The notes under the pieces: model-generated
Told to the model about the DNA's origin: nothing
Databases searched by the model: none
What the model saw: only the letters and a program-made list of their open reading frames with translations
Source of the DNA: an uncultured Clostridia bacterium
GTDB taxonomy: Bacteria; Bacillota; Clostridia; Oscillospirales; Ruminococcaceae
Direction: 5' to 3'
Length of the DNA stretch: 64,000 bases
Assembly (NCBI GenBank): GCA_947625735.1
Contig: CANQPL010000009.1
Span: 20,076 to 84,075 of the forward strand
Made by a program: the position numbers and the translations under genes
Shown here: in pieces, positions 25,310 to 35,063 of the stretch
How positions within the stretch are numbered: the stretch's first letter is position 1
Layout of the letters: each line of letters begins with the position of its first letter

Positions 25310-26656
25310 ATGCCAAATCCTTATTTACCGATGTGGGAGTATATTCCCGACGGAGAGCCGAGGGTTTTCAGAAACCGAGTTTATGTTTACGGTTCTCACG
25401 ATAATGCAGGCTCGGACAAATTCTGCGACTATGTACTCAAATGCTGGAGCGCACCTCTTGACGATCTGAGCAAATGGGTGTGTCACGGAGATATTTTCCG
25501 TACAAAAGCGTCATTCGACCGTCCCGCCGATACCGACTGGACAAACGATGCAAATTACCTGTACGCTCCTGATGTTGTTGAAAAGGACGGAAAATATTAT
25601 CTTTACGCCTATATAATCAATTCCGTAGGGTGTGTTGCCGTAAGCGACAGACCCGAGGGACCTTTCAGACTTCTGTCAAAATATAAGTACACAATACCCG
25701 ATGAGATATGCTGCAACGGCTGGTTCATAGACCCGGGCGTGCTTGTGGACGATGACGGACGCACATATATTTACTGCGGATTTCAGCGTTCCTTTATGGC
25801 AGAGATTAACAGCGAAAATATGTATGAGATAATTGACGGAACGTGCATAGAACACATTATCCCCATTGAGCAAAAGGACAGTTTTAACGAGGACGACAGT
25901 CTTTTCTTTGAAGCCTGTTCGCCGAGAAAGGTGGGGGACATTTACTATCTTATATATTCCCCGAAACGGGGCAGCCGTCTTGCATATGCCACTTCCGACA
26001 AACCTACAGGACCTTTTACATATCGGGGTTATATAATAGATAACGGGGTTGATTATCCCGGCGGCAACGATCACGGTTCAATTGCCTGCATAAACGGTCA
26101 GTGGTATATTTTTTATCACCGCATGACAAACGGCACTATCATGTCACGCAGGGGCTGTGTGGAAAAAATAGAGATCCTCCCTGACGGAACTATTCCCACA
26201 GTGGAAATGACCTCTCTCGGATTTGAGGATTCCCTTGATCCGTATAAGATCACTGCGGCGGAAATTGCCTGTGTTCTGAAAGGCGGGGCATTCATCACCG
26301 AGAAAAACGTTTTTGACAGAGTGATAACCGAGATAAGGGACGGGTGTGTTATCGGATACAAATACTTCGATTTCGGCGAGGATTACGGCAGCAAAACAAT
26401 GGAATTTTCTGCTGATACGGTGGGAATGGGCTGTGACTGTCATATGCACATTTTTATTGACGGTGAGGACGGAGAAGAGATAGGCGTATGCGATATAGGC
26501 AGGAACGGCGGGATCGTGAACGCACGGGTGAAAAGTGTTACCGGCAGACATTCGGTATTCTTTAAAATATCTACCGATTATGTCCATGACTGGGCAGGAG
26601 ATCCGTTCAGAAACAGATGCCTTTTTGAGATGAGATCCTTTGTATTTATGAAGTGA
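25310..26656 (+). CDS. Glycoside hydrolase family 43 (arabinosidase/xylosidase type)
   Basis: A 448-aa protein with a five-bladed GH43 propeller in the first 300 residues: the base Asp near IPDGEPRVF, the pKa-tuning Asp in WFIDPGVLVDDDGR and the acid Glu in FFEACSPRK, with YLIYSP. A C-terminal domain of about 130 residues is probably a beta-sandwich. It removes arabinose, xylose or similar sugars from plant polysaccharide fragments. No signal peptide, so it is intracellular, as is the nearby GH31 enzyme. A ribosome site GAAAGGCGG precedes the ATG. Confidence 0.9.
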   Translation: MPNPYLPMWEYIPDGEPRVFRNRVYVYGSHDNAGSDKFCDYVLKCWSAPLDDLSKWVCHGDIFRTKASFDRPADTDWTNDANYLYAPDVVEKDGKYYLYAYIINSVGCVAVSDRPEGPFRLLSKYKYTIPDEICCNGWFIDPGVLVDDDGRTYIYCGFQRSFMAEINSENMYEIIDGTCIEHIIPIEQKDSFNEDDSLFFEACSPRKVGDIYYLIYSPKRGSRLAYATSDKPTGPFTYRGYIIDNGVDYPGGNDHGSIACINGQWYIFYHRMTNGTIMSRRGCVEKIEILPDGTIPTVEMTSLGFEDSLDPYKITAAEIACVLKGGAFITEKNVFDRVITEIRDGCVIGYKYFDFGEDYGSKTMEFSADTVGMGCDCHMHIFIDGEDGEEIGVCDIGRNGGIVNARVKSVTGRHSVFFKISTDYVHDWAGDPFRNRCLFEMRSFVFMK

Positions 26657-26727
26657 GAATTGGTTAGATTGTTTGCGGGCATCGTAAACGATCCCTCCCA
26701 AAATTAAACGTGAGGGAATATGGGGGA

Positions 26728-26756
26728 TTGACTATTACCAAAAAATGTGATATAAT
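26728..26756 (+). promoter_or_regulatory. Sigma-A promoter of metY
   Basis: TTGACT (26728-26733) and TATAAT (26751-26756), spacer 17 nt. The leader is only about 50 nt, too short for the common SAM riboswitch or T-box. Confidence 0.8.
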
Positions 26757-26813
26757 AGTTACTGATAATTTCGGGAGCAGCCCAAAATTGTTCCCTTAAA
26801 CCGGAGGTAAAAA

Positions 26814-28100
26814 ATGAAAGAGATCAAAAAAACTGCGGGCATTGAAACAAAGTGCCTTCATGCGGGATATACTCCCAAAAACGGAGAGCCGAGGGTAATG
26901 CCTATCGTTCAGAGTACCACATATGTATATGATTCCACAAACGAGGTGGCAGACGTGTTTGACGACCCCACTCTCGGTCTTATCTATTCCCGCTTTGCAA
27001 ATCCCACTACAGACGCTGTGGAAAAGAAGATCGCCGCTCTGGAGGGGGCTGCTGCGGCAATGTGTACTTCCAGCGGACAGGCGGCGTCACTTTTGTCCGT
27101 ACTCAACATATGCGAGGCGGGGGACAGCTTTATCGCTTCTTCTTCGATTTACGGAGGTACTATAAACCTGTTCGGATTTACTCTTAAAAAAATGGGTATC
27201 GAATGTATCTGGGTAGACGTCAATGCTTCTGAGGAGGAGCTTAACGCCGCTTTCAAGGAGAACACCAAGTGTGTTTTCGGCGAGACTATAGCAAATCCCG
27301 CCCTTACCGTCCTTGATATAGAAAAGTGGGCAAGGGTTGCTCATGCACATAATGTTCCTCTGATAGTTGACAATACCTTTGCAACACCCGTTCTCTGCCG
27401 TCCTATAGAGTGGGGAGCGGATATCGTTGTTCATTCCACCTCTAAGTATATGGACGGTCATGCCGTTCAGTGCGGCGGCGTCATAGCTGACAGCGGTAAA
27501 TTCAACTGGGAAAACGGGAAATTTCCCTGCCTTTCCGAGCCTGACGAAAGCTATCACGGCGTTGTCTATACAAAGCAGTATCCTGACGCTCCTTATCTTA
27601 CAAAGGCAAGAATGCAGCTGATGAGGGATTTCGGCTGCTATCCTGCTGCTCATTCCTCATTCCTTTTGAATCTCGGACTTGAAACTCTTGCGGTGAGAAT
27701 GCCTGTTTACTGTGAAAATGCCCTTAAAGTCGCAGCTTTACTGAAAAGCAGCGACAAGGTGGAAAGCGTTTCCTATCCGGGCATGGAGGGCGACAGATAT
27801 CACGAGCTTGCAAAAAAATACCTGCCACTCGGGAGCAGCGGAGTAATATCCTTTTCAATTAAGGGCGGACGCGCTCAGGCGGTAAGGTTTATGGATAATC
27901 TGGAGCTTGCATCAAACGAAGTACACGTTGCAGATATACGCACCTGCGTGCTTCACCCCGCCTCCGCAACTCACCGACAGCTCAGTGATGAACAGCTTGT
28001 TGCTGCGGGTATAGACGGCGGTCTTATAAGATTTTCCGTAGGTCTTGAAAATATTGACGATATCCTTGCCGATATAAAGCAGGCGTTTGACAGAATATAA
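26814..28100 (+). CDS. metY: O-acetylhomoserine sulfhydrylase (PLP enzyme)
   Basis: A 428-aa Cys/Met-metabolism PLP enzyme. The cofactor lysine is in HSTSKYMDGH (about residue 210), with SGQAA binding the phosphate and VDNTFATP carrying the conserved Asp. The long form and the start GIETKCLHAGY...RVMPIVQSTTY favour MetY, which joins O-acetylhomoserine and sulfide to make homocysteine, over the shorter MetB/MetC. GGAGG precedes the ATG. The next gene starts within its stop codon (TAATG). Confidence 0.88.
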   Translation: MKEIKKTAGIETKCLHAGYTPKNGEPRVMPIVQSTTYVYDSTNEVADVFDDPTLGLIYSRFANPTTDAVEKKIAALEGAAAAMCTSSGQAASLLSVLNICEAGDSFIASSSIYGGTINLFGFTLKKMGIECIWVDVNASEEELNAAFKENTKCVFGETIANPALTVLDIEKWARVAHAHNVPLIVDNTFATPVLCRPIEWGADIVVHSTSKYMDGHAVQCGGVIADSGKFNWENGKFPCLSEPDESYHGVVYTKQYPDAPYLTKARMQLMRDFGCYPAAHSSFLLNLGLETLAVRMPVYCENALKVAALLKSSDKVESVSYPGMEGDRYHELAKKYLPLGSSGVISFSIKGGRAQAVRFMDNLELASNEVHVADIRTCVLHPASATHRQLSDEQLVAAGIDGGLIRFSVGLENIDDILADIKQAFDRI

Positions 28101-29014
28101 TGGATGCGGATAAAATTCTGGAAAACTGCACTCTCTGTCCCCGTAAATGCCATGCCGACCGCCGCAGAGGAGAGGGCTTCTGCGGCGGCGGATATCTTCC
28201 GAAGGCTGCAAAGGCATATCTGCATATGTGGGAAGAGCCTTGTATATCGGGAACGAACGGTTCGGGGACGGTGTTTTTTTCGGGCTGCTCATTAAGGTGC
28301 TGTTATTGTCAGAATTACCCGTTATCATGGGAAAATTTCGGCGCACAGATAACAACGGAGCGGCTGGGGGAAATATTCCTTGAGCTTGAGCGTCAGGGGG
28401 CGCACAATATTAATCTGGTAAGTGCCGCCCATTATGTTCCGCAGATAATAAATGCCCTTGACATATGCGGAAAAAGACTTCATATTCCCGTGGTTTATAA
28501 CAGCGGCGGTTATGAAAATACAGAAACTATCGAAATGCTTGACGGGTATGTGAACATCTTTCTGCCCGACATTAAATATTATGACAATGCTCTTTCGGAA
28601 AAATATTCCTCCGCTCCCAATTATTTTTCTGCGGCATCAAAGGCTGTGGGAAAGATGATAGAGATCGCAGGAAAGCCGCAGTTTGATGAAAACGGGATAA
28701 TGCAGAGCGGCGTTATTATCCGTCATATGGCGCTGCCCTCTCATAGGAGGGATTCTGAGGAGATACTTAGGCGTATACAGGATATGTACCCCCCGGGCAG
28801 CTTTCTGTTAAGTCTTATGAGCCAGTATACGCCAATGCACAAAAGCGGTGAGCATAAGGAAATTTCCCGCCGCATATCCACATATGAATACGAAAAAATA
28901 ACCGATCTTGCTGTAAAGCTGGGGTTTGAAGGCTTTATGCAGGAACGGTCGTCTGCAAAGGAAGAATACACTCCCGATTTTGACCTGTCGGGAATAATAC
29001 GGGAGCTGTCCTGA
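28100..29014 (+). CDS. Radical SAM protein (PflX/COG1313 type)
   Basis: A 304-aa protein with the cluster motif CSLRCCYCQN (CxxxCxxC) and an N-terminal cysteine set CTLCPRKC...GFCG typical of the pyruvate-formate-lyase-activase-like COG1313 group. It uses SAM and a 4Fe-4S cluster; the substrate of this group is not known. Start overlaps the metY stop by one base, so the two are coupled, but a link with methionine making is not shown. Tex follows 45 nt later. Confidence 0.88.
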   Translation: MDADKILENCTLCPRKCHADRRRGEGFCGGGYLPKAAKAYLHMWEEPCISGTNGSGTVFFSGCSLRCCYCQNYPLSWENFGAQITTERLGEIFLELERQGAHNINLVSAAHYVPQIINALDICGKRLHIPVVYNSGGYENTETIEMLDGYVNIFLPDIKYYDNALSEKYSSAPNYFSAASKAVGKMIEIAGKPQFDENGIMQSGVIIRHMALPSHRRDSEEILRRIQDMYPPGSFLLSLMSQYTPMHKSGEHKEISRRISTYEYEKITDLAVKLGFEGFMQERSSAKEEYTPDFDLSGIIRELS

Positions 29015-29059
29015 TAGGAAATTTGTGGGGATATCTACGAGATGAAAACGGAGGAAACA

Positions 29060-31234
29060 ATGGAAATCAGCAGTATACTTTCAAAGGAATTTAATGTAAA
29101 ACAGGAATACATCGAAAATATAATCGGTTTTCTTGACAGCGGCTGCACCGTTCCCTTTATCGCCCGCTACCGCAAGGAGCAGCACGGGTCACTGGACGAT
29201 CAGACAATAAGGCTTATATCCGAAAGGCTTTCATATCTCAGGAATCTGGATAAACGCCGTGAGGAGATAACAAATTCCATTGCGGGTCAGGGTAAAATGA
29301 CCGAGGAGCTTGCAGCGGCAATTGCAAATGCATCTGCTCTTGTTGAGCTGGAGGATATATACCGTCCATTTAAGCAGAAGCGCCGCACAAGAGCCACCAT
29401 AGCAAAGGAAAAGGGTTTAGAGCCTTTAGCGGAGCTTATACTTGCGCAGGATAAAAAGACCTCACCTTTAAAGGAAGCAGAAAAATTTATAAACGCCGAG
29501 AATGAGATCTCATCTGCGGAGGAGGCTGTTGCGGGCGCTTGTGACATTATCGCCGAGATGATATCGGAGGACGCCGCTCTGCGGAAAAACCTGCGTACAC
29601 TTTTCCATGCAAAGGGCATTGTAAACGCATCGGGCAGTGAGGAAACAGACACAGAGGGTACTTACCGCAACTATTATGATTTTTCTGAGCCTTTGAAAAA
29701 AATTGCGGGACACAGAGTGCTTGCCATTGACAGGGGAGAGCGTGAGGAAAAGCTGAAAGTTTCGGTAACACTGCCCGATAACAGTGCAGAAAACCTTATT
29801 ATAAATGCCTACAAAAAAAATGACAGTGAATGCGGGACACTGGTGGAAAATACCTGCCTTGACAGCTATAAGCGCCTTATCTATCCCTCTGTGGAACGGG
29901 AGATACGCTCTGAGCTTACGGAAAATGCCTGTGAAGCAGCGATAAAGGTATTTGCTTCAAATCTGCGTCAGCTGCTTATGCAGCCGCCTGTAAAAAATAC
30001 GGTAACACTGGGCGTTGATCCCGGCTACAGAACGGGCTGCAAGCTGGCAGTGGTTGACGGAACGGGCAAGGTGCTGGATACTGGCGTTGCTTACATTACT
30101 ACAGGTGAAAAGATGAAAGTCGAACAGGGCAGGAAAAAGATAGCCGAGCTTATTAATAAGTACAAGGTAACTGCTGTAGCCATAGGCAACGGCACTGCCT
30201 CCCGTGAATCCGAGCAGATAGTTTCGGGCATAATAAAGGACAGTCCGCAAAAGGCGGCATATATGGTGGTATCAGAGGCGGGAGCGTCTGTCTACTCAGC
30301 GTCAAAGCTGGCAGCGGAGGAATTTCCCGATTATGATGTATCACTGAGAAGTGCGGTATCCATTGCAAGACGCTTGCAGGATCCGTTGGCTGAGCTTGTG
30401 AAGATAGACCCGAAAGCCATAGGCGTGGGACAGTATCAGCACGATATGCCCAAAGCCCGTCTGGGAGAAGCCCTTGGTGGCGTGGTGGAGGACTGTGTAA
30501 ATTCCGTGGGAGTTGACCTTAATACAGCCTCACCCTCTCTGATGATGTATGTATCGGGGATCAATTCCGCCGTGGCAAAAAATATTGTTGCGTACCGTGA
30601 GGAAAACGGCGCATTTACCGACAGAAAACAGCTTATGAAGGTGCCGAAGCTGGGGGCAAAGGCATTTGAGCAGTGTGCGGGATTTTTGCGTGTAAGCGGC
30701 GGCAGCAATCCTCTTGATAATACATCTGTTCACCCCGAAAGCTACAAGGCGGCAGAGGAGCTTCTGAAGCTGTGCGGCTTTACGGCTGCGGATATAGGCA
30801 GCGAAAGGATAAAGGATATTGAAAGCATAGCCGTGAAAACGGGTCTTTCCCGCATTTCGGAGATGTCGGGGGTAGGCGTTCCCACTGTAAAGGATATAAT
30901 AAAGGAACTCAAAAAGCCGGGGCGTGACCCGAGAGATGAGCTGCCCCCTCCTCTTATGAGAAGCGGCGATGTTATGGAGCTCAAAGACTTAAAACCCGGA
31001 ATGGAGCTTATGGGTACGGTGAGAAATATAACCGATTTCGGCTGCTTTGTGGACTGCGGTGTTCACGAGGACGGACTTGTACACATTTCACAGATCTGCG
31101 ACAGATTTATTAAACACCCTCTGGAGGCTGTAAAGGTGGGCGATGTGGTAAAGGTATGGGTACTTGATGTGGATACAAAGCGGGGGAGAATTTCACTTAC
31201 AATGAAGCAGAAAAATGCACCGAAAACCGAATAG
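29060..31234 (+). CDS. tex: Tex-family RNA-binding transcription accessory protein
   Basis: A 724-aa protein with all Tex modules: N-terminal helical region (FIARYRKE), YqgF-like nuclease-fold domain (VTLGVDPGYRTGCK), helix-hairpin-helix pairs (VGVDLNTASPSLM, NPLDNTSVHPE) and a C-terminal S1 RNA-binding domain (GTVRNITDFGCFVDCG). It acts on RNA and elongating polymerase. ATG 29060 follows GGAGG at 5 nt and matches the family start; the track start six codons earlier is less fitting. Confidence 0.95.
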   Translation: MEISSILSKEFNVKQEYIENIIGFLDSGCTVPFIARYRKEQHGSLDDQTIRLISERLSYLRNLDKRREEITNSIAGQGKMTEELAAAIANASALVELEDIYRPFKQKRRTRATIAKEKGLEPLAELILAQDKKTSPLKEAEKFINAENEISSAEEAVAGACDIIAEMISEDAALRKNLRTLFHAKGIVNASGSEETDTEGTYRNYYDFSEPLKKIAGHRVLAIDRGEREEKLKVSVTLPDNSAENLIINAYKKNDSECGTLVENTCLDSYKRLIYPSVEREIRSELTENACEAAIKVFASNLRQLLMQPPVKNTVTLGVDPGYRTGCKLAVVDGTGKVLDTGVAYITTGEKMKVEQGRKKIAELINKYKVTAVAIGNGTASRESEQIVSGIIKDSPQKAAYMVVSEAGASVYSASKLAAEEFPDYDVSLRSAVSIARRLQDPLAELVKIDPKAIGVGQYQHDMPKARLGEALGGVVEDCVNSVGVDLNTASPSLMMYVSGINSAVAKNIVAYREENGAFTDRKQLMKVPKLGAKAFEQCAGFLRVSGGSNPLDNTSVHPESYKAAEELLKLCGFTAADIGSERIKDIESIAVKTGLSRISEMSGVGVPTVKDIIKELKKPGRDPRDELPPPLMRSGDVMELKDLKPGMELMGTVRNITDFGCFVDCGVHEDGLVHISQICDRFIKHPLEAVKVGDVVKVWVLDVDTKRGRISLTMKQKNAPKTE

Positions 31235-31235
31235 A

Positions 31236-31273
31236 AAAAACGGAGCTGCGATTTTTTTGCAGCTCCGTTTTTG
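31236..31273. terminator. Bidirectional terminator after tex
   Basis: Stem ACGGAGCTGC / GCAGCTCCGT with a 9-nt loop, a T-run on the plus strand and an A-run before it, serving both convergent genes. Confidence 0.9.
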
Positions 31274-31278
31274 GTCGA

Positions 31279-32175
31279 TTACGCTTCATTATATGCCCTG
31301 TCAAGCAGTGGCTTTGCTTTTTCAAAATCATTGACATTTCGTATTGTCACCTGTAGATCTCCCGTTCCGAAATGACCCACATTCCGCATATCACGTGTAA
31401 AATTTTTTTCCTGTGTCACCGATTTGGGGTCAAGTTTCAGATACAGTATGATTTTTTTATCATAAATTTCCACACAGACCATATTCCGTACCTTTTTGTA
31501 GGCAAGATATAATTTTAACTGATTGGAAACGATATCGTCACCCAATGATTCTATGTAGTTACACACTGCATGATAAAGATTTTTCATTTCCGGAGAAGCT
31601 GCCGCAAGTTTTTCCGTGTGTGTTTTTTGTGTACTTATATTTGTTTCGGTATCATCGGAAACGCTGCCTGAAACAGGCTTGCTTACAGGTGTATTCAAGT
31701 GTTCAAAAAGGATAAGGTCATCATCATATTTTTTATAGCTTACCAGCTTGATATTACGCTGCATCTGATTTACGGCATGAACATCGTATTTGGTAAATTC
31801 GTGAGCAATACATATCACACAGGGAACCGACCAGTCAATTTTCTCCGCTTCGGTCATACCAAATTTTTCGATAACAAGCAGTTTAAAATCCGCCTTATGA
31901 TCTAACAGCCAATCGAGATAAAAAAGCCCCTGATTTATTACATTTTCATTCTGGCTTCGTTTGTACTCAAAAATTACGGGGCTGTTATTTTCATCTATTC
32001 CTATACTGTCCATTCGACCATTGGTGATCTGATACTCGCTTTTTAAAAAGCGTACACCGAAAAATGTTTCCATATTTCTCTCGATCAAATTCTGAAGATC
32101 CTTTTCAAGTACCACTTCGGAAGATGTACGCTCTTTTATGGTTTCACCAACAGAAAACAATTTTATATCAGACAT
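31279..32175 (-). CDS. PD-(D/E)XK-like nuclease fold protein with DUF5655-type C-terminus
   Basis: A 298-aa protein. Residues 15-110 resemble the NucS/DUF91-type nuclease fold: EKDLQNLIERN, then GRMDSIGIDEN and PVIFEYKRS, giving the D...E-x-K active-site pattern. After a low-complexity linker (about 175-200), the last 110 residues (YLAYKKVRNMVCVEIYDKKIILYLKLDP) match DUF5655, a domain often attached to such nucleases. Role unknown; DNA repair or defence are both possible. Start ATG 32175 follows GAGGTG; the longer track start adds 21 residues upstream of it. Alone, with its own promoter. Confidence 0.75.
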   Translation of the reverse strand: MSDIKLFSVGETIKERTSSEVVLEKDLQNLIERNMETFFGVRFLKSEYQITNGRMDSIGIDENNSPVIFEYKRSQNENVINQGLFYLDWLLDHKADFKLLVIEKFGMTEAEKIDWSVPCVICIAHEFTKYDVHAVNQMQRNIKLVSYKKYDDDLILFEHLNTPVSKPVSGSVSDDTETNISTQKTHTEKLAAASPEMKNLYHAVCNYIESLGDDIVSNQLKLYLAYKKVRNMVCVEIYDKKIILYLKLDPKSVTQEKNFTRDMRNVGHFGTGDLQVTIRNVNDFEKAKPLLDRAYNEA

Positions 32176-32226
32176 TTTAAAACACCTCAATAGTTTCCGA
32201 GCATTATATTTCTTTTTTATTATACT

Positions 32227-32255
32227 ATTATACCACATACTTCCTATACTGTCAA
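32227..32255 (-). promoter_or_regulatory. Sigma-A promoter of the nuclease-like gene
   Basis: On the minus strand TTGACA (32250-32255) and TATAAT (32227-32232), spacer 17 nt: a near-consensus promoter. Confidence 0.82.
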
Positions 32256-32327
32256 GAAAATGTTTTTTTCAAACTTAAATTTTAACTATGAGAAAAATTG
32301 CCTGCTCATGAAATTTAAAAAATACTC

Positions 32328-32356
32328 TTGCAATATAACATCAGATATGCTATAAT
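32328..32356 (+). promoter_or_regulatory. Sigma-A promoter of the aminotransferase-trpS operon
   Basis: TTGCAA (32328-32333) and TATAAT (32351-32356), spacer 17 nt. Confidence 0.7.
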
Positions 32357-32392
32357 AATAAAAGTGAAATTTTTCCATGAAAGGTGATATGC

Positions 32393-33586
32393 ATGAATTA
32401 CGTTTTTTCCGATAAAATTTCAGGTCTGAAGCCCTCCGCAATAAGGGAGATACTAAAGGCGACTGCCGACCCCGATATTATTCCCTTTGCGGCAGGGAAT
32501 CCCGCTCCCGATGCATTTCCCGTTGATGAGATACGCAGGATAACGGCGGATATACTTGCCGAAGATCCCATAGCCGCCCTCCAGTACAGCGTTACCGAGG
32601 GCTACACCCCTCTGCGTGATGCCGTAAAAAAGAGACTTTCCTCTCAGCACTCCTTTAAAGAGGGAGCGGATGACCTTATCATCACTTCGGGCGGTCAGCA
32701 GGCGGCAGAGCTTTCCTGCAAGGTATTTATAAATGAGGGCGACACCCTGCTCTGCGAATCCCCCAGCTTTGTGGGCTGTCTTAACTCTTTCAAGTCATAT
32801 AACGCAAAACTGGCAGGTGTGGAGATGGACGATGAGGGAATAAGCGCACAGGCTCTTGAAAATGCCTGCAAGTCCAATAAAAATGTAAAGCTGCTCTATG
32901 TTATACCCAATTTCCAAAATCCTTCGGGCAGATGTATGTCTATGAAACGCAGAAAAGAAGTATACGATCTTGCCCGCAGATACAACTTTGTCATTTTAGA
33001 GGACAATCCCTACGGAGAGCTGCGCTTTTCGGGAGAGGATATACCCTCCATAAAGTCCCTTGATACCGAGGGCAGGGTAATCTACTCGGGCAGCTTTTCA
33101 AAGGTCATAGCTCCCGGAATGAGAGTGGGCTTTGTTTCTGCCGCACCCGAGATCATCTCAAAGATAGTGGTCTGCAAGCAGGTGTCGGACGTTCACTCAA
33201 ATATTCTTGCACAGATGATATGCCACAGGATACTGACCGAATGTGATTTTGAGGCTCATATAGCAAGGCTCAGGGATATTTACCGCAGAAAATACGGCAT
33301 TATGGCAGCGGGGATAAAGGAGCATTTTTCAAGCAGGATAAAGGTAACTGAACCCGAGGGCGGGCTGTTTGTATGGGGCGAGCTTCCCGAGGGCAGCGAT
33401 ATGACGGCGTTTGTGCAGACAGCTCTTGAAAGAAAGGTAGCTGTTGTGCCGGGCAGCGCATTCCTCCCCGATGATACCATGCCTACAAACGGTTTCAGAA
33501 TGAATTTCTCCACCCCCACCGATGAACGCCTGAAAGAGGGCTGCGAGATCCTCGGAAAGCTCACAAAAGAGCTGTACGGCGAATAA
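32393..33586 (+). CDS. PLP-dependent aminotransferase (class I/II, LysN/MocR-like)
   Basis: A 397-aa fold-type I aminotransferase without an N-terminal DNA-binding domain. The cofactor lysine is in SGSFSKVIAPGMRVG; ILEDNPYGELR holds the conserved Asp-Tyr pair and NFQNPSGR the substrate-side Asn-Pro. The closest group is the 2-aminoadipate/aromatic aminotransferases. ATG 32393 is preferred, as AAAGGTG lies 6 nt before it. trpS follows after 20 nt. Confidence 0.88.
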   Translation: MNYVFSDKISGLKPSAIREILKATADPDIIPFAAGNPAPDAFPVDEIRRITADILAEDPIAALQYSVTEGYTPLRDAVKKRLSSQHSFKEGADDLIITSGGQQAAELSCKVFINEGDTLLCESPSFVGCLNSFKSYNAKLAGVEMDDEGISAQALENACKSNKNVKLLYVIPNFQNPSGRCMSMKRRKEVYDLARRYNFVILEDNPYGELRFSGEDIPSIKSLDTEGRVIYSGSFSKVIAPGMRVGFVSAAPEIISKIVVCKQVSDVHSNILAQMICHRILTECDFEAHIARLRDIYRRKYGIMAAGIKEHFSSRIKVTEPEGGLFVWGELPEGSDMTAFVQTALERKVAVVPGSAFLPDDTMPTNGFRMNFSTPTDERLKEGCEILGKLTKELYGE

Positions 33587-33606
33587 TTTACGAAAGGACG
33601 AATCAA

Positions 33607-34617
33607 ATGTCAGATACAAATTCTACCGAAAAGAAGATCATACTCAGCGGGATACAGCCCACCGGTACTTTTACTCTTGGAAATTATATCGGGGCGATCC
33701 GCAACTGGGGGAAACTTCAGGACGAGTATCGCTGCATCTACTGCATTGCCGATCTCCACGCAATAACCGTAAAACAGGAGCCTGCAAAGCTGCGTCAGCA
33801 TACTGTTGAAGCCTATGCCCTGCTTATGGCGTGCGGCATAGACCCGAAAAAATCTGTTGCTTTTATCCAGAGTCACAACAGCTGCCATGCGGAAATGAAC
33901 TGGATACTTTCCTGCTCCACTCAGTTCGGAGAGCTTTCAAGAATGACACAGTTCAAGGCAAAGTCCGAAAAGCACCCTGATGATATAAATGCAGGACTGT
34001 TTACCTATCCTGTGCTTATGGCGGGAGATATCCTGCTTTATCAGGCGGATCTTGTCCCCATAGGAGAGGATCAGCGGCAGCATCTGGAGCTTGCAAGGAA
34101 TGTAGCTCAGCGGTTCAATCAGAAATACGGTGAGCTTTTCAAGATCCCCGAAGCCTATATTCCCGAGGTGGGCGCACGTGTAAAGAGCTTGCAGGATCCC
34201 ACCAAAAAGATGTCCAAATCCGATGAAAACGCCAATGCCTGCATATTTATCCTTGATGATAAGGATACTATTGTAAGGAAGTTCAAAAAAGCGGTCACTG
34301 ATTCGGAAAGCTGCGTTCGCTTCGGCGAGGGCAAGGACGGCATCAATAATCTTATGGCGATCTACTCCTCGGTTACGGGAAAAAGCTATGATGATATTGA
34401 AAGAGAATTTGACGGCAGGGGCTACGGCGATTTCAAACTCGCTGTGGGAGAGGCTGTGGCAGATCATCTGGAGCCTGTACGCACGGAGTTTGCCCGTCTT
34501 ATGAATGATAAGGCATATATCAGGGAGTGCTACACCGCAGGTGCGGAAGCTGCGGAGCGTATAGCACGCAGAACAATGACCAAGGCTTACCGCAAGGTGG
34601 GTTTTGTTGACGCATGA
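33607..34617 (+). CDS. trpS: Tryptophanyl-tRNA synthetase
   Basis: A 336-aa class I synthetase. The HIGH-type motif is in TGTFTLGNYIGA near the N-terminus and the KMSKS loop is KKMSKSDENAN (about residue 200). GDILLYQADLVPIGEDQRQH is the usual trpS core. It charges tRNA-Trp. AAAGGACG lies before the ATG. No T-box leader precedes it; it seems to be read with the aminotransferase upstream. Confidence 0.96.
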   Translation: MSDTNSTEKKIILSGIQPTGTFTLGNYIGAIRNWGKLQDEYRCIYCIADLHAITVKQEPAKLRQHTVEAYALLMACGIDPKKSVAFIQSHNSCHAEMNWILSCSTQFGELSRMTQFKAKSEKHPDDINAGLFTYPVLMAGDILLYQADLVPIGEDQRQHLELARNVAQRFNQKYGELFKIPEAYIPEVGARVKSLQDPTKKMSKSDENANACIFILDDKDTIVRKFKKAVTDSESCVRFGEGKDGINNLMAIYSSVTGKSYDDIEREFDGRGYGDFKLAVGEAVADHLEPVRTEFARLMNDKAYIRECYTAGAEAAERIARRTMTKAYRKVGFVDA

Positions 34618-34625
34618 CAAAAATA

Positions 34626-34660
34626 CGGCTCCGATGAAATGTCGGAGCCGCTTATAATAT
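34626..34660 (+). terminator. Hairpin after trpS
   Basis: CGGCTCCGA / TCGGAGCCG with a 7-nt loop; only a weak T-stretch follows, so termination may be partial. Confidence 0.6.
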
Positions 34661-34736
34661 GCTGCATGGTCGGCGCAATGCCGTCTTACCGCTTACATCT
34701 TCTTTATGGGAACACTTCCCACTGTATGAGCCGCTT

Positions 34737-35045
34737 TTATATCAGAAGATAGATAAGAGCGGCAAGCAGGGGCATATTTGCATTGTTTTTCCTTAGGATC
34801 ACCAGAAGCAGCAGAAGAAGTATCTTTTCTTCATCAAGTCCCATATTCCCGAGAAGGTCAAAGCCGCCTGCCGCAGACGGAGAGGGGGAGTGGGGCTCTC
34901 TGCCGTTCTGAATCTGTCGGGAAACGGGGGGAGCGCTCATATTCCCGGACTGTGACGGCATACGGTCAGTCCCGTTTCTGGGGTAGGGAATGCTGCCGTA
35001 CCGCACATTGCTGCGGGGAGAACGCTGATTATTTGTCTGTGTCAT
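34737..35045 (-). CDS. Small protein of unknown function with hydrophobic C-terminus
   Basis: About 102 residues: a polar, proline- and serine-rich first half, then DEEKILLLLLLVILRKN and a second hydrophobic run ending LLAALIYLLI. The look is that of the small leucine-rich membrane proteins often found in Oscillospiraceae; I do not know the function. The ATG at 35045 follows a weak GGCGGTG; the GTG three codons earlier is an alternative. It starts 18 nt after the next upstream gene on the same strand. Confidence 0.6.
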   Translation of the reverse strand: MTQTNNQRSPRSNVRYGSIPYPRNGTDRMPSQSGNMSAPPVSRQIQNGREPHSPSPSAAGGFDLLGNMGLDEEKILLLLLLVILRKNNANMPLLAALIYLLI

Positions 35046-35063
35046 TGCAGTCACCGCCGTTTT

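Noticed and set aside
26757-26813. Possible SAM-type riboswitch before metY
   Set aside because: The leader is only about 50 nt and shows no SAM-I or T-box features.
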